Positions 8,368 through 16,686 of a DNA stretch of 64,000 nucleotides are shown here, piece after piece. The translations under genes and the position numbers were made by a program. The DNA comes from Bacteroidales bacterium. Its GTDB lineage: Bacteria > Bacteroidota > Bacteroidia > Bacteroidales > F082. Position 1 is the stretch's first letter. Each line of letters begins with the position of its first letter. The notes below the pieces were generated by a model that worked only from the letters and a program-made list of their open reading frames with translations, was not told the DNA's origin and made no database searches. The stretch spans positions 1 to 64,000 of the forward strand of contig JAFXMK010000023.1 of NCBI GenBank assembly GCA_017530365.1, written 5' to 3'.

Positions 8368-9713
8368 TGATCAAAGTCATTACATATGGTACTTTTGACC
8401 TATTCCATTTTGGTCATCAGCGGCTGTTGGAAAGGGCTAAGGCATTAGGTGACTACTTGATTGTTGGGGTCACCGCCGATGGTTTTGACCGCGCTAGAGG
8501 TAAAATCAATGTGCAACAATCGCTGATGGAGCGTATGGAGGCTGTAAAGGCAACGGGGATTGCCGATGAAGTGATCGTAGAAGAATACGAAGGTCAGAAG
8601 ATAGATGACATTATGCGCTATGGTGTGGACATCTTTGCCATTGGTAGTGATTGGAAATGTTATTTCGACTATTTGGATGAATATTGTCAGGTGGTTTATT
8701 TGGAGCGTACGGCGGGCGTGTCAAGCTCTGAATTAAGGGCAGAGAAAAGAGAGGTGCATCTTGGTTTGGTTGGTGATTCCCTGTTTCTAAATAAGTTCGA
8801 AAAAGAAAGCCATTTTGTTAATGGAGTGAAAATCGTTGGATTGTGCGTCTCGCCGAGTGTGGCTGTTGGACTTTCTGATGAGTTGAGGTGTTTACCTTGT
8901 GTTACCGAAGACTATGATGCGTTGCTTCGAGAAGTTGATGCTGTATATATTCTATCCAAGCCCGCTGACCACTATGAGCAGATTAAAGCAGCTATTTTGT
9001 GTGGAAAACATGTGTTGTGCGAACCGCCTATCGCCTTATCTGTCAAAGAATGGGCGGAGTTGAATGAACTGGCGAAAACTAAAGGATGTATTCTTATGGA
9101 TGCCATACGTACTGCTTATTCCACTGCATATTATAGATTGCTATTGCTTGTGAAGAGTGGTTGCATTGGCAAAGTGGTTTCAGTGGATGCCTCATGTACA
9201 AGTTTGCGTGACAATGATATCACGCCAAACGAACGCCGAGAGAAATGGAATAGTATATGCTCATGGGGTCCCAATGCATTGTTGCCCGTTTTCCAAATAT
9301 TGGGAGTTGATTATAAGCAAAAGACCATTACCTCGCATATAGAAGATGAAAGTGTGATGTATGACTCTTTTACAAAGATTACGTTTATTTATCCGCAAGC
9401 TGTGGCGTCAATCAAGGTTGGTAAAGGCGTGAAAACGGAAGGTGAGTTAGTGGTTTCGGGTACGACAGGATATGTTTATGTGCCTGCCCCATGGTGGAAA
9501 ATGGATTACTTTGAGATTCGTCGCGAAGATCCAACAGAGAATAAGCGATATTTTTATCAATTAGATGGTGAGGGAATCCGTTATGAATTAGTGTCTTTTC
9601 TGAAGGCAATTCAATCAGGTAAAAACTTTTCTTACATTAACGATAAAGTGTCGGAAGCTTTTGTTCAGGTGATGGAGGATTTTTATAAAGGTTGTAATCT
9701 GATAAGGATTTAA
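8367..9713 (+). CDS. Fusion: TagD-like cytidylyltransferase + Gfo/Idh/MocA-like oxidoreductase
   Basis: A 448-residue two-domain protein. Residues 1-125 are a glycerol-3-phosphate-cytidylyltransferase-type domain: YGTFDLFH, the catalytic HFGH at 14-17, and RTAGVSSSE in place of the family's RTxGISTT. Residues 130-448 resemble Gfo/Idh/MocA oxidoreductases. In that half the glycine-rich nucleotide loop is weak (GLVGDSLFL), and the EKP motif that holds the catalytic lysine reads EPP at E219-P221. The first domain should make a CDP-linked alditol or amino alcohol from CTP. The second may reduce the precursor by a non-standard route or only bind it. Coupled by TAATG to the HisC-like gene. Compare the H. 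influenzae CDP-ribitol enzyme, a CTP-transferase fused to a different reductase. Confidence 0.8.
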   Translation: MIKVITYGTFDLFHFGHQRLLERAKALGDYLIVGVTADGFDRARGKINVQQSLMERMEAVKATGIADEVIVEEYEGQKIDDIMRYGVDIFAIGSDWKCYFDYLDEYCQVVYLERTAGVSSSELRAEKREVHLGLVGDSLFLNKFEKESHFVNGVKIVGLCVSPSVAVGLSDELRCLPCVTEDYDALLREVDAVYILSKPADHYEQIKAAILCGKHVLCEPPIALSVKEWAELNELAKTKGCILMDAIRTAYSTAYYRLLLLVKSGCIGKVVSVDASCTSLRDNDITPNERREKWNSICSWGPNALLPVFQILGVDYKQKTITSHIEDESVMYDSFTKITFIYPQAVASIKVGKGVKTEGELVVSGTTGYVYVPAPWWKMDYFEIRREDPTENKRYFYQLDGEGIRYELVSFLKAIQSGKNFSYINDKVSEAFVQVMEDFYKGCNLIRI

Positions 9714-9716
9714 AGA

Positions 9717-10697
9717 ATGATGGTTGAAAACTATTCCTATATTGTCCGTGCTCATTGTGCAACATACAATCATTCCGCATACATCACCGATGCGATGAAT
9801 GGGTTTGTGATGCAACAGACAGATTTCCCGTTTGTTTGCACGATAATGGATGATGCTAGCACAGATGGAGAGCAAGATGTGATTAGAAGGTTTGTTGAAG
9901 ATAATTTTGACCTGAAAGATGCTTCTGTTGCATACGAGAGGGACACCGACTATGGTCATGTTACATTTGCACAGCATAAAACAAATAAGAATTGCTTTTT
10001 TGCTCTAATTCTATTAAAGGAGAACCATTATAGCCAAAGGAAGAGTAAGGCTCCATATCTTACGGAGTGGATGGATACGAAATATATTGCCCTCTGTGAA
10101 GGCGACGACTATTGGACGGATCCATTGAAGTTGCAGAAGCAGGTGGATTTTCTAGAAACCCATAAGGACTATGCCATTTGTTTTCACGAGGCAAAAATCT
10201 TTAATCAATCCACTGGAGGGTTTGTTAAGGATGATATAAGGACGGTTCCTTCTGAGACCAATATTATGGAACTGGCAAAAGGTAATTATATTCATACTCA
10301 AACAGTAGTTTATCGTAACGATCCTTTAGTGGAAAGAGAAAGGGCGGAAATTGGTAGAGTGGCAGCGGGAGACTATGTTCTTCACATGTTGAATGCTAAA
10401 CATGGGAAAATTAAAAAACTACCAGATTGCATGGCGGTGTATCGATTAAATAACGAAAGTGTTTGGGGAACAAAAGATGCAACGTATCGGATTCCACTAT
10501 GGAATGAAATGCTAATCCGACTCCTTCCTTTTTTTGACAATGATGTTCAAGAAGTGCTTCGGGAACAATATAAACAAAATTGTAATTGTTTAGTTCGAAT
10601 AGGTGCTGACCAAGTCCGACAAAGCAAAGCATACCGTCTTGGTAAGATGTTTTTGAAGCCATTCTCATGGATACAGAAACGTAAGATTGATTCTTAA
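9717..10697 (+). CDS. Glycosyltransferase family 2 protein
   Basis: A 326-residue GT-A fold protein. The N-terminal strand-loop (IVRAHCATYNHSAYI), the nucleotide-binding MDDASTDGEQD and the acceptor-site motif EGDDYWTDPLKLQKQ are typical of family 2. It is an inverting transferase using a nucleotide-sugar donor at the cytoplasmic membrane face. There is an unusual insertion between the first acidic motif and the EGDD motif (about residues 65-120). No hydrophobic C-terminal segment is evident. Starts 3 bases after the fusion gene's stop. Confidence 0.85.
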   Translation: MMVENYSYIVRAHCATYNHSAYITDAMNGFVMQQTDFPFVCTIMDDASTDGEQDVIRRFVEDNFDLKDASVAYERDTDYGHVTFAQHKTNKNCFFALILLKENHYSQRKSKAPYLTEWMDTKYIALCEGDDYWTDPLKLQKQVDFLETHKDYAICFHEAKIFNQSTGGFVKDDIRTVPSETNIMELAKGNYIHTQTVVYRNDPLVERERAEIGRVAAGDYVLHMLNAKHGKIKKLPDCMAVYRLNNESVWGTKDATYRIPLWNEMLIRLLPFFDNDVQEVLREQYKQNCNCLVRIGADQVRQSKAYRLGKMFLKPFSWIQKRKIDS

Positions 10698-10707
10698 TAG
10701 TGTTACC

Positions 10708-11604
10708 ATGAAAGTTTCTGTCATCGTTCCTAATTATAACCATGCTGCTTTCCTTCGGCAGCGCATTGAGAGCATCCTGAACCAAACGTTTCAGGATTTC
10801 GAATTGATATTGCTTGATGATTGCTCAACCGACAACAGCCGAGAGGTTATGGAAAGCTATCGCGACAATCCCCGTGTAAGCCTTGAGGTGTTTAACGAGG
10901 TGAACGGAGGTTCTCCATTTAAACAATGGGACAAAGGCATAGCTTTGGCGAATGGGGAGTGGATTTGGATTGCAGAAAGCGACGATTGGGCAGAGCCAAC
11001 CTTCTTGGAACGAATGATGGGTGAGGTAAAGCGTGTCTCTGATTGTAGTTTGGCCTACGCAGCTACTTGGTGGGTGGATGAAAAAGGAAATAAGTTGTGG
11101 GAAACACAAAATAGCGATAAAGTGACTGTGTATCCTGGTATAGACTTCGTTAAGCAAAAACTGGCTTTCTGCAACTCCATCGCCAATGTGAGCGAGTGTG
11201 TGTTTCGCCGTGATAGATATCGTCCTTCCGAAGGATATCGCTATGAATGGATGCGACTTTGTGGGGATTGGTTTTTCTATGTTCTATTAGCTGAGCAAGG
11301 CAGTGTAGTTGAAGTAGAACAACCATTGAGCTATTACCGGCAACATGGAAGCAATGTTTCGGAAGCATCAGAACACAAAGGCTTGACATTTTTGGAGGGT
11401 GTAAAGGTCTTGGAATATATGATAGACCAAAATGGGTTAAAGGCTACTGATTATGCTAAAAGTTGGGGTAGGATGTGGGCCAAGTACGAGCGGCAATATG
11501 AATTCACTCCAGAAGTGAGTGCCAAGGTTCATCAACGAATGTCATGCCATCCTGAGATCGTTCGGTGGTATCACCTTTATAAAATAAAGTCATGGCTAAA
11601 GTAA
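10708..11604 (+). CDS. Glycosyltransferase family 2 protein
   Basis: A GT2 protein of 298 residues from the preferred start MKVSVIVPNYNHAAF at 10708; an in-frame ATG at 10687 exists but overlaps the previous stop and precedes the conserved first strand. Motifs: DDCSTDNS for the donor nucleotide, ESDDWAEP as the second acidic site. It overlaps the next GT2 by 13 bases. Donor and acceptor cannot be predicted from the sequence. Confidence 0.88.
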   Translation: MKVSVIVPNYNHAAFLRQRIESILNQTFQDFELILLDDCSTDNSREVMESYRDNPRVSLEVFNEVNGGSPFKQWDKGIALANGEWIWIAESDDWAEPTFLERMMGEVKRVSDCSLAYAATWWVDEKGNKLWETQNSDKVTVYPGIDFVKQKLAFCNSIANVSECVFRRDRYRPSEGYRYEWMRLCGDWFFYVLLAEQGSVVEVEQPLSYYRQHGSNVSEASEHKGLTFLEGVKVLEYMIDQNGLKATDYAKSWGRMWAKYERQYEFTPEVSAKVHQRMSCHPEIVRWYHLYKIKSWLK

Positions 11605-12608
11605 CTGTCCTCATGCCGACCTATAACGTGGCTCCCTTCGTGAAGGAAGCCATCGAAAGTGTATTGCGGCAGACCTATACCGATTTCGAGCTGTTGGTCA
11701 TCGACGATTGCTCAAAGGATAATACCGTGGAGGTGGTGCGCTCTATCACTGATCCCCGTATTCGTGTCGAACAAAATGAGCGCAATTTGGGCCTTGCTGA
11801 CAATCTTAATCGGGGGTTGAGCCTGATCGACACGGAATATGTGGCGCGAATGGACGGTGATGACATTGCCGAGCCGTTTTGGTTAGAGAAGGAAATTGCG
11901 GTGCTTGATTCCAATCCGGATATTGGCATCTGTAGCGGTGGTTTCGAACGTTTTGGTTCGGTAAAATCATTGGTTCGTTTTCCCGAGCAAAACGATGACT
12001 GTATGGCCAATATGTTGTTTGAGTGCAGTGTTATTGTGCCTACTTATCGGATGAATCTATACAGGGATCATGGTTTGCGATATCGTGTGGATGCTTTCCC
12101 CGCGGAGGATTACCGTTTTTGGGCGGAATGTCTTCGTGTGACGAAGATGTATAACGTGCAAGAAACGCTTTTCCATTACCGCATGCACCCCTCACAAATA
12201 TGTTCCGCACGCCGTCCCGAGCAGGAAGTTAAAGTGGCTGAAGTGCGCCGTTATATGTTGGAGTGGTTGAATCCCAGTTTTAGAGAAGAGGAGGTTGGCT
12301 ATTTTACCGGGCAATTCATGTCCTCGCATATTATTTCCAAAATAGACTATGATGAGCGCAGGGCTTTTTGCTTCTTGATGGTTTTGAAGAATCGAGAGGT
12401 GGGGCATTTCGAAGAATCGGCTCTAAAAAAAAGGTTTGAGAAGCATATTAAGCAGTGTTTGTATAGTACGATTGTTGGTCGCTTTTTCAAAGATGGTTAC
12501 TCCATCTCGAACTATTGTCGTTACCTCAAGAGTGGTATCGCTCTAAAGTCCGGTCGCCGTTATGAAACCAAGTTCTTCCTTAAAAGCTTGTTGCATAAGA
12601 AATCATGA
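11592..12608 (+). CDS. Glycosyltransferase family 2 protein
   Basis: A 338-residue GT2 starting MAKVTVLMPTYNVAPFV. Motifs: IDDCSKDNTVEV, RMDGDDIAEPFWLEKE (the DxD-like site) and a later EDYRFWAEC. The C-terminal ~90 residues are basic and may mediate membrane association. The start lies inside the preceding gene and the stop overlaps the next gene (ATGA), so it is firmly part of the operon. Confidence 0.88.
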   Translation: MAKVTVLMPTYNVAPFVKEAIESVLRQTYTDFELLVIDDCSKDNTVEVVRSITDPRIRVEQNERNLGLADNLNRGLSLIDTEYVARMDGDDIAEPFWLEKEIAVLDSNPDIGICSGGFERFGSVKSLVRFPEQNDDCMANMLFECSVIVPTYRMNLYRDHGLRYRVDAFPAEDYRFWAECLRVTKMYNVQETLFHYRMHPSQICSARRPEQEVKVAEVRRYMLEWLNPSFREEEVGYFTGQFMSSHIISKIDYDERRAFCFLMVLKNREVGHFEESALKKRFEKHIKQCLYSTIVGRFFKDGYSISNYCRYLKSGIALKSGRRYETKFFLKSLLHKKS

Positions 12609-13297
12609 TTCTTCATAAGATTGATCGGAAGCTTTATAAACTGTTCCATCCCGTGGTTGGCGAGATTTGGATGTTGCATCGAGTAGTGGAACAGCGGAGT
12701 GAGAAACCTGAACAGCGGGAATTGGAAGTGACCCCAACATGGCTGGAAAACAAAATACGTGAATACCAGAATAAAGGCTATTCTTTTGTGCCTATTGAAC
12801 AGCTTCCTAACAAAGGTCGTTGGGTTTGTTTGACCTTTGATGATGGCTATCGTGATAATTACGCCATTGCCTATCCTCTGTTGAAGAAGATGGGGATTCC
12901 TTTCGCGATCTATGTAACAACGGGTATCATAAATAACCAACAGGAAATGTGGTGGTATCCTAAGGAAAAGCTGGGCATTGGTGCTGAAGAGTTGAAACAG
13001 TTGGATAAAGACCCGCTTTGCACCATAGGAGCTCATACAGTGAGCCATCCTAAGTTGGACTCCCTCATATACGATCAGCAATATCAAGAAATAGCAGCAT
13101 CCAAACGAACTCTTGAAGCCCTTCTAGGGCATGAAGTGAGGCATTTTTCTTTTCCCCATGGTGCTCATAATGATGATACGCTAAAGATATGCAGGGAATT
13201 GGGATTCCAGACCATTGTCCAATCGTGGGGTGGACCTATTCGACGTGGAGAGAATCCCTGTCCCTTGCCGAGAATAAACCAAACGGAATCCAGATGA
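12605..13297 (+). CDS. NodB-type polysaccharide deacetylase
   Basis: A 230-residue carbohydrate esterase family 4 protein. The metal-binding motif CLTFDDGYRDNY and the second motif IGAHTVSHPKL are intact; SFPHGAHND forms the third. CE4 enzymes remove N- or O-acyl groups from sugars with a divalent metal. No signal peptide or membrane segment is seen, so it probably acts in the cytoplasm on a precursor. It overlaps both neighbours by ATGA. It is the first of three NodB-fold proteins in the locus. Confidence 0.86.
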   Translation: MILHKIDRKLYKLFHPVVGEIWMLHRVVEQRSEKPEQRELEVTPTWLENKIREYQNKGYSFVPIEQLPNKGRWVCLTFDDGYRDNYAIAYPLLKKMGIPFAIYVTTGIINNQQEMWWYPKEKLGIGAEELKQLDKDPLCTIGAHTVSHPKLDSLIYDQQYQEIAASKRTLEALLGHEVRHFSFPHGAHNDDTLKICRELGFQTIVQSWGGPIRRGENPCPLPRINQTESR

Positions 13298-14136
13298 AAC
13301 AGGCAATTCTTATTACGGCTTATAAGGACATCCGACATCTTGAGCGGTTGGTTGATTATTTTGATGAAGATTTTGAGATCTTTATTCATATTGATAAAAA
13401 ATGTCATGAAGATTACCATGTTTTGGAGAAAAGGTGTGGTGTTCGAATCTACGACCAATATAAGATTGCTTGGGGGGATCTCAATCATCTCAAAGCCATT
13501 CTGCTGTTGATGCAGGAAGCATATAAGCAAAAAGATCTGGAGTACTTTCATCTTATCACGGGAAGTGATTATCCGGTGAAGCCGCTTTCTGAGTTTAAAG
13601 ATTTTTGTGAGAATCATCGCCATGACAATTATGTGGAGCACTTCCCGCTTCCCCACCCCGATTGGGGCGTGGAAGGAGGAATGGACCGTATAAAATATTA
13701 TTGGATTCGTCCCAGTTATCGGGTTAAATATGGCTGGTTTATCTACAAGACCATCAAGTTGCAAAGAAAACTTGGTATTAACCGAGGCTTCGGCTTTTTC
13801 GATGGGAAGCTTTATGGAGGTGGTACCTATTGGAGCGTTTCACGAAAAGCTGTTGGCTGTGCGTTGGATTATTTGGAGAATAATCCTGCTTACCTCCATC
13901 GTTTCAGGATGACAAGTATTGCAGAAGAGATTTGTCTTCCAACTATTTGGGCTAATTTGGGTATATCGATGCATAATGATTACAAGCGCTTTATTGATTG
14001 GGGAACGGATGGTGGCAATCCTGTTGTACTTACAGAGAAGGATTACGAAAGGATAAAGAATTCGGAGGCGCTTTTTGCTCGGAAAATGCAAAGTGGGACT
14101 TCTGATCGACTCATTGAAATGCTTAACAATCAATGA
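13294..14136 (+). CDS. GT14-like (core-2/I-branching type) glycosyltransferase
   Basis: A 280-residue protein starting MKQAILITAYKDIRHL at 13294, where the ATG overlaps the deacetylase TGA; an upstream in-frame ATG at 13189 lies deep inside that gene and is rejected. The order IHIDKK, WGDLNHLKAILLLMQEA, YFHLITGSDYPVKPL and the later GGGTYWSVSRKAV with SIAEEICLPT matches the bacterial relatives of beta-1,6-N-acetylglucosaminyltransferases (GT14). It would add a branch or backbone sugar, often GlcNAc or xylose in the family. Overlaps the next GT2 by ATGA. Confidence 0.84.
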   Translation: MKQAILITAYKDIRHLERLVDYFDEDFEIFIHIDKKCHEDYHVLEKRCGVRIYDQYKIAWGDLNHLKAILLLMQEAYKQKDLEYFHLITGSDYPVKPLSEFKDFCENHRHDNYVEHFPLPHPDWGVEGGMDRIKYYWIRPSYRVKYGWFIYKTIKLQRKLGINRGFGFFDGKLYGGGTYWSVSRKAVGCALDYLENNPAYLHRFRMTSIAEEICLPTIWANLGISMHNDYKRFIDWGTDGGNPVVLTEKDYERIKNSEALFARKMQSGTSDRLIEMLNNQ

Positions 14137-15020
14137 AATTCTCTGTTGTCATACCGGTTTATAATGTAGAGCAATATCTTGACCAGTGCCTGGAAAGTTT
14201 AATAGAGCAGGATTTCATGGATTATGAGGTTATCTGCGTTAATGACGGCTCTACTGACCATAGTCGCGGGATATTGGAGGATTGGTGCGCAAAGTTTCCT
14301 CCGATGAAGGTGATTGACCGTGAAAATGGCGGCCTCAGTGCGGCTCGCAATACTGGACTAGAAGTTGCTCAAGGCGAATACGTGGTTTTTGTGGATAGTG
14401 ACGACTGGGTGGAACCGACCATGTTAAGTCGTTTGGCAGATGAGACCCAAGGAGAGGATATGATTTGTTTTGCTTGCCGTCGAACAGATAACGGGAAGGC
14501 AGATTTGCTGGAAGTTGAGCAGGGGAATGGATGGGACTATTACAACCATCATGCTCTTGAAGCACGTATTGTTCCTTTTGTGTGTGTTTGGCAGAGATGT
14601 TATCGTAGAGCGTTCCTTTTGGAGAATGAGTTGTCATTTAGAGAGGGCATCCTTCATGAGGACAATGAATTCACACCTCGGGTTTGCCTCAAAGCCAAGA
14701 CGATTAAAGTGATTCCTGACGTGCTTTATAACTACCGTGTGCGACCAGGTAGTATCATGACTACGCGGGGACTTCGGAGCAAAGAGAGTCTGGTGATTAT
14801 TGGTAACGAACTGTCAGATTTCTTTGCTAACAAAATGGGCATTTACAAAACCACTGTGTATCGTGCATTGACGCAATGTTACCAGATGGCTTTTCTTAAT
14901 AACAACAAAGAGGAGAACTGTCATTTGCGACAAGTTGTGGATTGGAAAGCCTATCGAAGGGTAAGTCGGACAAAGTTGCGGCATCGGTGGAATTTTTATA
15001 GAAATAGATTGGGTTTGTGA
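14133..15020 (+). CDS. Glycosyltransferase family 2 protein
   Basis: A 295-residue GT2 of the EpsJ/WcaA type: MKFSVVIPVYNVEQYL, VNDGSTDHS, ENGGLSAARNTGL and FVDSDDWVEP are all canonical. Starts in an ATGA overlap. The following 42-base gap before the small lipocalin-like gene is the first noticeable break in the coupled run. Confidence 0.9.
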   Translation: MKFSVVIPVYNVEQYLDQCLESLIEQDFMDYEVICVNDGSTDHSRGILEDWCAKFPPMKVIDRENGGLSAARNTGLEVAQGEYVVFVDSDDWVEPTMLSRLADETQGEDMICFACRRTDNGKADLLEVEQGNGWDYYNHHALEARIVPFVCVWQRCYRRAFLLENELSFREGILHEDNEFTPRVCLKAKTIKVIPDVLYNYRVRPGSIMTTRGLRSKESLVIIGNELSDFFANKMGIYKTTVYRALTQCYQMAFLNNNKEENCHLRQVVDWKAYRRVSRTKLRHRWNFYRNRLGL

Positions 15021-15062
15021 ATTAATGACCATATTACTTGTTTAACTAAAACACTTAGCATA

Positions 15063-15491
15063 ATGAAAAACTTATTAGGGAAATGGGTTGTTGCAGAGAC
15101 TATGCAATTCAACGAAGAAAAATGTGCATTGGAATGGGCAAAAGTAGAAGATATCCTTTCGAAGGGTGATTTGGACAGGGAAACAGCTATGCTTTTGAAT
15201 ACAGTGGTGATTTTCCAAGAGGGCGGGACAATCGACTTTTTATGTCCGCTCCCAGATGGTGTGAGCCAGGATGAAATCGATGCTGCATTGGCTGCTGGCC
15301 AGTTAAAGCTTAAGGACGGCATGATGATGATGGATGCAAAACACTGGAAAGAGGAGAATGGAAAGATCCTGACCGATACAGGAGCCAGAGGCGAGGTGTT
15401 GGGTGAGCAAGTCGGTCCTTGGGTTGAACTCAAGGAAGTGGATGACGATATGGTTGAGATGATGATGTATCGGCTGAAAAAAGCAGAATAG
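15063..15491 (+). CDS. Small cytoplasmic lipocalin-like protein of unknown role
   Basis: A 142-residue acidic protein with no signal peptide or membrane segment. The pattern (LLGKWVVAETM at the start, several short alternating strands, GPWVELKEVDDDMVEMMMYRL at the end) resembles small lipocalin-like or stress-type proteins that measure about 140 residues. I cannot name a family with certainty. It is unusual as a soluble non-enzyme in the middle of a glycan operon; it may be a passenger gene acquired with the cluster. No partner gene suggests a function. Confidence 0.6.
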   Translation: MKNLLGKWVVAETMQFNEEKCALEWAKVEDILSKGDLDRETAMLLNTVVIFQEGGTIDFLCPLPDGVSQDEIDAALAAGQLKLKDGMMMMDAKHWKEENGKILTDTGARGEVLGEQVGPWVELKEVDDDMVEMMMYRLKKAE

Positions 15492-15528
15492 TTTTTTTCA
15501 TGCAGGATGTCTTTTAATTACCATTGCT

Positions 15529-16605
15529 TTGAGTAAATCTATCCATCTTCCCGGCCTTAACGGTTTGCGAGCCATTGCGGCACTTTCCGTTATGTGGGGG
15601 CATACGTTTCAATCCGATTTTGGGAATTGGGGGGTGGAAGGATTCACGCTTCCAGTAGTGGCGGACGGAGTAACTCTGTTCTTTGTAATAAGTGGTTTCC
15701 TCATTACTTTTCTTTTGTTGAACGAACAGGAACAAAGCCATTCCATAAGTATCCCGAAGTTTTATATGCGGAGGGTGCTGAGAATATGGCCAATCTACTA
15801 TCTCTATATGATTTTGGCTGTTCTGGTTACTTCTACTTGGAGCGATCCAAATATTTGGTACTATTGTTTCTTTGCCGCCAATATTCCTTTCATTTTGACC
15901 ATGGGTATTTGGCCAATTGTTCACTATTGGAGCATTGGCGTTGAAGAGCAGTTCTATCTGTTGTGGCCATGGCTGGTGAAGTTCACTCGAGGTGATAACA
16001 AACGGTTATTGGTTGCGGCGATTGTGGTATGTCTGATCTGGCTAGCTTGCAAGTGGGGATTGTATTTGACGTGTGGAACTACCTCGTTTTATCGTTTTTT
16101 TGCTGTCACGAGGTTCGATTGTATGATGTTAGGTGCAATTGGTGCTATTCTATACTTTAAGGGAAACAAGACGTTTTCTTGCGTTTTTCAAAACCGAATT
16201 CTTGGATTGGTATGCTTCATTCTATTATTGTGTTCTCAGCTTTGGGCTGGTTATATGCCTGCGCCTATTAGACCACAAGTGATTGCAGTTCTTTCTCTTG
16301 TCTGTATTTTGAGCCAGTTGAAAAGTCCAATCATTAATCTGGAAAACAGGGTTTGCGACTTTGTCGGCAAAATATCATACGGCATTTATGTCATACATCC
16401 ATTGTTGGTTTTTTCGTTGTCCAGTTTATATCGAAATGCTAGTATTAATCTGCCTAGAGGTATAAGCATAGCCCTGATATATAGTATTGTCACAGCGGTC
16501 ACTATCATTGTAGCATGGATTTCGTATAGGTTTTATGAGACTCCATTCCTTAAACTGAAGAGTAGATTTGCTATTATTCATAGCAGGAATTCAATGGAAA
16601 AATGA
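15529..16605 (+). CDS. Acyltransferase family 3 (OafA/NodX-like) membrane protein
   Basis: A 358-residue integral membrane acyltransferase with about ten hydrophobic segments. The N-terminal LPGLNGLRAIAALSVMWGH carries the catalytic-type histidine, and RRVLRIWPIYYL is the family's conserved arginine motif. It O-acetylates or otherwise acylates surface sugars across the inner membrane. There is no ATG in a suitable place; the frame begins at TTG 15529 directly before the conserved SKSIHLPGLNGLR, so a TTG start is proposed. Eighty bases of AT-rich sequence without a recognisable signal follow the gene. Confidence 0.87.
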   Translation: MSKSIHLPGLNGLRAIAALSVMWGHTFQSDFGNWGVEGFTLPVVADGVTLFFVISGFLITFLLLNEQEQSHSISIPKFYMRRVLRIWPIYYLYMILAVLVTSTWSDPNIWYYCFFAANIPFILTMGIWPIVHYWSIGVEEQFYLLWPWLVKFTRGDNKRLLVAAIVVCLIWLACKWGLYLTCGTTSFYRFFAVTRFDCMMLGAIGAILYFKGNKTFSCVFQNRILGLVCFILLLCSQLWAGYMPAPIRPQVIAVLSLVCILSQLKSPIINLENRVCDFVGKISYGIYVIHPLLVFSLSSLYRNASINLPRGISIALIYSIVTAVTIIVAWISYRFYETPFLKLKSRFAIIHSRNSMEK

Positions 16606-16686
16606 AGTTATTATCATCTCTCTCGTTATACTGTTCTATATGAGTTGAAGCATCATCATTATAGTGTTTCGTTTATTATTTGATTT

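Noticed and set aside
12605-14136. Possible frameshifted fusion of the deacetylase and the GT14-like gene (long overlap of open frames from 13189)
   Set aside because: The GT14-like domain has a proper ATG at 13294 overlapping the deacetylase TGA, and both domains are complete in length.
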